Shown here: one piece after another, positions 56,101-62,100 of the stretch
Numbering within the stretch: the first letter of the stretch is position 1
Layout of the letters: the number at the start of each line of letters is the position of its first letter
DNA from: Furcasterigmium furcatum
Lineage: Eukaryota > Ascomycota > Sordariomycetes > Glomerellales > Plectosphaerellaceae
Assembly: GCA_001599815.1 (NCBI GenBank)
Contig: BCIA01000006.1
Coordinates: 436,961 to 500,960, forward strand
Direction: 5' to 3'
DNA length: 64,000 bases
Notes under the pieces: model-generated
Databases searched by the model: none
What the model was told of the DNA's origin: nothing
The model's input: only the letters and a program-made list of their open reading frames with translations
Program-made: the position numbers and the translations under genes

Positions 56101-59100
56101 ACATCTGGGAAAACCGTACCCGAACCAGTTTCATTTCCCAGGGACCCATTAACAAGACCTGGGAGATTGTTGACAAGACCAGGAACAAACGATTCGAGGC
56201 CAGTGCCATTGCCGTCAGCACCAACCGCATCTCCAATAATGCTCGGGATGTTGTTCACGGCTTCTGGGACGAGAGGTAAAGCTGTCCCGGGGCCTCCGAG
56301 AGTCTCGTTGACGATGCCCGGTAAATTGTTCGCAATTCCCGGAATGATTCCAGCAGACTCGCTCGTGTTTCCCAGCGCTTCATTGATAACCCCGGGGATA
56401 TTGTTCACCGCGTCGGGGATGAGGGTTCCAGCACCCGGGGCAGGTTCAGAACCGCCGACGCTGTTCAGCGTATCATTGACGAGTCCCGGAAGATTGTTGG
56501 CAAGTCCAGGTATGAGGCCAGCCCCAGGAGTATTGCCGAGGGCCTCGTTAATGACCCCAGGCACGTTATTTACCTCTTCCGGAATCAACGTACCGGCACC
56601 GAGGCCAGCTTCGGAGGGGCCGCCGATTGTCTCGTTCACCAGGCCGGGGAGATTGTCGACAAGTCCCGGGATGAGAGCTGCGCCAGCTCCGCCACCTAAG
56701 CTTCCGTTGATAATTCCAGGCAGGCTGTTGATGGGTTCGGGGAGGAGAGGACTTGTCTCTCCCTCGCCGGTTGGAGGAATGAGGTCTGTGGCATTTCCGA
56801 CGCTTGGCAAGACAACGCCTGGCAAGCTACCGATGAGCTGGGGGATTGTAGTTTCGAGACCAGTGTTATTGAGAAGCACCGGCAGATTGTTGATGATTTC
56901 GGGTAGTGAGGGAATGCCAACATCGATTCCAACCTCGGCACTGACTCCTCCATCAGGAACGGTGCCGTTCGTGAGAGATGGGAGGTTCCCAATCCCGTTG
57001 TTAACGATATTCTCAAGCTCGGGTCCGGTGGCAATTACATCTCCAGCCAATCCCGGAAGGCTCGCAATGATGTCGCTCGCGCTTGATCCGTTCACGAGGG
57101 TTGGCAGGGTGCCGATCAAGTCGGGGATGAGAGACCCGGCACCCACGAGTGTCCCGTTCACCAGACCTGGCAGTGTATTCGCCACGTCTGGGACTAACGC
57201 CCCAATCGCATTGCCGGTGCCATTCAGTATGCTGGGCAGCGCGTTAGAGAGGTCCGGAATGATGACGCCTGTCCCATCGCTTGTGCCGTTCACGAGCCCC
57301 GCGAAGTCGGGAATGAGGACCCCGCTGCCACTGCCAGAGCCGTTTGTGAGGGCCGGGAGATTGTTGAGCACATCTGGAATGATTGTGCCAGCGAGCGAAC
57401 CAGCGCCAGGCAAGCCAGGAATGCCAGGACTTTCAGTTCCATTCAAAAGTCCCGGAAGGTTAGTGAGAAGGTCCCCCAAGCTTTGTGTGCCGTTTAATAG
57501 CCCCGGGAGGCTGCCAATGACCTCCGCGAGGCCGTTTTCCGTGGAGTTGACGAGAGTTGGAAGTTGGTCAATGATGCCGGGCAGAGCATCGAGTCCTCCT
57601 GATGAAGAATTCGCCAGCCCAGGAAGGCTGCTGATGATCTCCCCGAGCTCACCCTCGGTAACGTTGCCGATTCCGGGAATGCTGCTAATGATTCCGGGGA
57701 GAAGGGAGATCAACCCATTCGAACTGTTCGTGAGCTCGGGTATGAGGGAGCCAATGTCCGGTATCACAATGCCCGGGACATTACCGATGCCCTCCTCGCC
57801 GGGCACTGTTGGGATAATGATGCCAATGCCGCCTCCCGTCCCGTTTCCGGCGCCGCTGGGAAGTTCAGGTATGATGAGACCGATGCCGGTAGATGCATTG
57901 AGCATGTTGGGAAGGTTTGTACCGAGATCTGGGATGATCGTCCCGAGGCCAGGCGTGCTCCCGTTCCCCAACGCTTGGTTCACGAAGTCTGACAGCGTAC
58001 CAGTAGGGCTTCCGCTGCCCAGAGCGCTGTTAGCCACCTCCTGTAAAATATTTTCGGTCGAGCCGTTTTGAATATGCCCAATGATGGACGAAATGAGGCC
58101 GCCGTCGCTCATGATGTCGTGAATCAAAGCAGGCAAAATCTCTGCCACGGATTCGTTGCTGATGGAGGGGAAAGAGCCGGGAGAGGCATTCTCGCCAAGA
58201 AGATCCTTCGTCAGGTCAGGAATGATCTTGTCGATTGTCCCGTTCTGTAAGTTCCCTATAATGTTAGGGATGAGGCCGCCCGAGCCAGGAGTCCCATCGC
58301 CCAGTGCGTCCGAGATCATCTTTGGAATGATGTCGTCGATGGAGCCATTTTGAACGCTTTCTATGATATTTGGAAGCAGTCCTCCACCTGATGAGCCGTT
58401 GGCAGAGCCTATGAGGCCTGACAAGAGCTCGCCGGTCGTGTTACTCGGAAGACTCCCAAGAACCGCCGGGACAACGCCTCCAGAGCCGACAACCCCTGGG
58501 AGTGTATTTGAAAGGGTGTTTCCCGGGAGGCCAGGCACCAGGGATCCCTCAGGGAGAGTCTGATTTGCAGCCTCGCCGATAATCGTCGATAGTGCTCCCC
58601 CGAGTGAAGGATCGATAGTGTTGTTGGTGATGAGGCTGCCCACTATCGCCGGGAGGTTTTCGACCAGTGGAGGCAGCCCTGCTGCTGTCCGGTTTGGATC
58701 TGATAGTGCTCCGTCGACCACGGCAGCAAGTCCACCACCGATGGATGGCAGCTCGGGTAGTCCAACAGCTGAGTTGTTACCGATGACTCCCCCAATGATC
58801 CCCCCCAAGAAATCGCCGGCAGAAGCTCCGGACTCAGCCGTGCCGTTCGGGACAAGGGCCCCGATGAGATTCTCGAGCTCATCGGGGCTCGGGACACTGG
58901 GAAGGCCAGGCCTGGTTCCGTTGGGGAATAGCTCGCCCAGCAAGTCCCCCAAATCGCTACCCGTGGGCAAGGAAGGCAAGGAAAGCTCGCCGGGTACGGC
59001 CGGCGAGCTTCCATTGCCGCCAATGATGCTGCCCAAAGCTTCACCAAGAGCCGTCCCTGGCAATGTTGTGCCGTTTTTGATTGCCTCGCCGACCAGGGCG

Positions 59101-62100
59101 CCCACAGCTCCGGCAGCACTCTCGGGGGCAGTGCTGTTGCTTCCGATCACGCCTCCGATGAGGCCAGAAAGCATGTCGCCAGCCGCAGAGCCGAGGCTTT
59201 CCGTTGCGTTGGCAAGAATCTGGCCCAGAGAGGAGCCTAAGTTTCCAGCTGGAGTATCTGACAAAGAAACAGTGATATTGGCCGATATCGCTCCTGCAAG
59301 ACCTTCCAGCAGCTCTGCGGTAGGGGAATTGGGCTGAATCGTGCCGTTTGAAATCAAGCCGCCAATAACCGCGCCAACAATCGCCTCCCCAGAGACATTG
59401 GCGGGCAGGCTGCCGTTGCTTATGAGTCCTTCAACCAAAGAACCAATGCTGTCGGGAAGGGAGCCAAGTCCATCGCTCAGAGCGGGGCCCAGGCCACTGT
59501 CAGGAAGAGAGCTGGTCCTATTTGGCTGCCCAGTAAGCAGGCCGCTGATGATGTCCCCCGATAGAGACGCGCCAGGGAGGGAGGGAGTTCCAGGTTGAGT
59601 GCTGGAGTTGAGGAGGCCACCCAGCATGGTCCCCAGTGCATCTCCGGGACCCGGAATGCTGGCATTGGCCAGGGCGCCACCCGGTAGGTTGTTGCTGTCA
59701 ATTTCAGGGGGTCGGACGGCATTGGGGCCGAGAATATTTTGGATGAGGCCTGGCAGCACTCCACCTCCGTTGCCAGTCCCTTCGCCAATCAAACCTTGGA
59801 CCAGATCCGGGAGAAGCTTGCCCAGATTGCCGCTTTGGATGTTGTCGAGAAGCTGAGGGATCAGCCCCCCTCCATTGGCCGTACCGTTTCCAAGGAGGCC
59901 CGTCAGAAGACCCGGTATCAAGTCCCGCGTTCCTTCGTTGATGTTGTTCAATAACGAATCCACAAGCTGCGGAAGCACTCCGTTCTGGCCTATGAGACTA
60001 GAAACATCCTCGGGCTTCAGGGCGCCTTGTTTGATAAGCCCATCCAACAAATCTGTGAACAGGCCACCGCTGCCGGGCAGACCGGTGCCCAAGACGCTTT
60101 TCACGATGTCGTGGATCATGTTATCCGTCAGACCATTGCGAATATTGTCCAAGATTTGAGAGACGAGGCCATTAGGGCCCAAGGCATTGTTGATCGTCTT
60201 GGTCAGAGTATCGAGGACCTGGCCGCCGCTGTTTTGCTCCAGTGATGGCAAAGGAATGCAGCTTCCCGCGACGCAGGTGCCTGAGCACTTCTTATCGACG
60301 CCGCCGCAGTGATTCGTGTCGCCGAAATGATCGTAGCATGTGCCATCGCGACACGAGTGGAGCGCCGGGCATATGGTATTGCCACAGCGTCCAATCTCCG
60401 GAGGCACGCAGTTTCCGAACGTGCACGTCGACCCTTGATCGCACGCCCGGCCGGCAGCGCCGCAGTTCTGCGCATCGTTGAAGACGTCAACACACGCATT
60501 GCCCAGGCACATCTCGCCCTTTGGGCAATGTGTGCCGCCGCACGTCGGCTCGTCGAAGGGCGTGCACACTCCCGAGATACACGTGGTGTGATCGGGACAC
60601 TCGTTGCCTGCGCGGCCGCAGTTGCGATCGTTCGTGGCGACGTTGAGGCACTTGTTGTCGACGCAGAGCTCGCCGTTACCGCAAACGTCCCCATTGCAGC
60701 CGGCACGGGATTCTGGATCAGAGCATTGTCCGGAGATGCATGTCTGGCCGGGCCGACATTGGTTTTCGACTGAGCCGCAGTTGCTGAGGTCCGTTGAGAG
60801 TCGATGGCATTGGTTACCGGAGCAGACCTCGAGCGCAGGGTCGCAAGTCGTCGAGCCGCAGGAGGTCTGAGGCGTAGGTGTGCAGGAGCCCGATCGACAC
60901 AGCGAATTGGGCGGGCATGGTGTGTCTTTGGCGCCGCAATGTTTGGCGTCGTTCAGGATATCAACACAAATGCTGTGCACGCAGAGCTCCCCGGTATTAC
61001 AAATGGCTCCTTTGCATTTTGCCGGTTCAGGATCGACGACGCAGATATTTGCTGAGCATATTTCTCCAAGGGGGCATGGAGATCTGCGGCCCTCGCAACC
61101 TCCGATGGGCAGGCCGGTTGGGGTGCAGACACCATCAAGGCACACGAGACCGTCCAAACACGGGCCTTTTCCAGAACCGCAAACATCGGGTCCAGCGACA
61201 CACTGGCCATCTTGACATCGCAGCCCGTTGGAACAGATGGAGCCGGTGGCGCCGCAGGCTTCCGTCGGGTTGACGATGCAGGCGCCTCGGACGCATGCGA
61301 AACCTCCCGCACACGGGGCTCCCGTGTTGCCACATGGCTGTGCCGGGTCTGACACAGGAATGCAGTGGTCCGCTGAACACAGTTGGCCCGAGGGACAGGA
61401 TCTCTCGAGATCTCCGCAGACCTCACTGGGTGGTTTGACCTCGAGACACGTCTCTCCGGCGCAGAAAGATCCGGCGGGGCAGGGACCTCCGGTCGAGCCG
61501 CATGGCTGGAGGGGGTCTCTGATGGCGTCGCATTTGCCTCCGGAACAGATTGTTCCTTGTGGGCAGGGGAGGCCGGTGTCGCCGCAGTCGTCGTCATGGC
61601 CTCCATGTGCGACACACCGACCTTGAGTACAGTGCAGCCCTGCTGAGCATGGCGCACCCGAGTCTCCGCAGGAATCTGAGTTTGGTGCCTCAGAGCCGGG
61701 GTTGACACCAGGCGCGGCGCTTCCAGATTCCTGAGGGGCTTGAAGAGCCGAGTTTTGAGGGAGAGCCGGGTTCTCGGGAACAAACTGGTCTTGGGGTAGT
61801 TGCCCTTCGTCAGGCAGGGAGGGTGATGGCTGTGTCTGCTGCCCAGGAGCGGAGGGAAGGGAACCATCTTGTGGTAGTTGACCAGTTTCCAGAGGTGGCG
61901 GGCGTTGAGGTAGTCCGTCGACATTTGGTTGAGACAGTGGCCCTTCATCAAGGGGAAGGGGAGGCGGCTGCGTCGGCTGGCCGGGAGCCGAGGGGATGGA
62001 ATCATCCTGTGGCACCTGGCCGGTTTCCAGAGGTGACGGGGGTGGAGGTACTGCCACGATGCCTGGCTGAGATGGCTGGCCATCTTGCGGGAGTGAAGGG

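Noticed and set aside
53806..58071. Long plus-strand open frames (254, 413 and 695 codons) inside the giant gene
   Set aside because: They are the exact antisense of the LPG/NGAL repeat array; repeat codon use leaves the opposite strand stop-free. Their products are low-complexity P/G/S/R repeats without domains.
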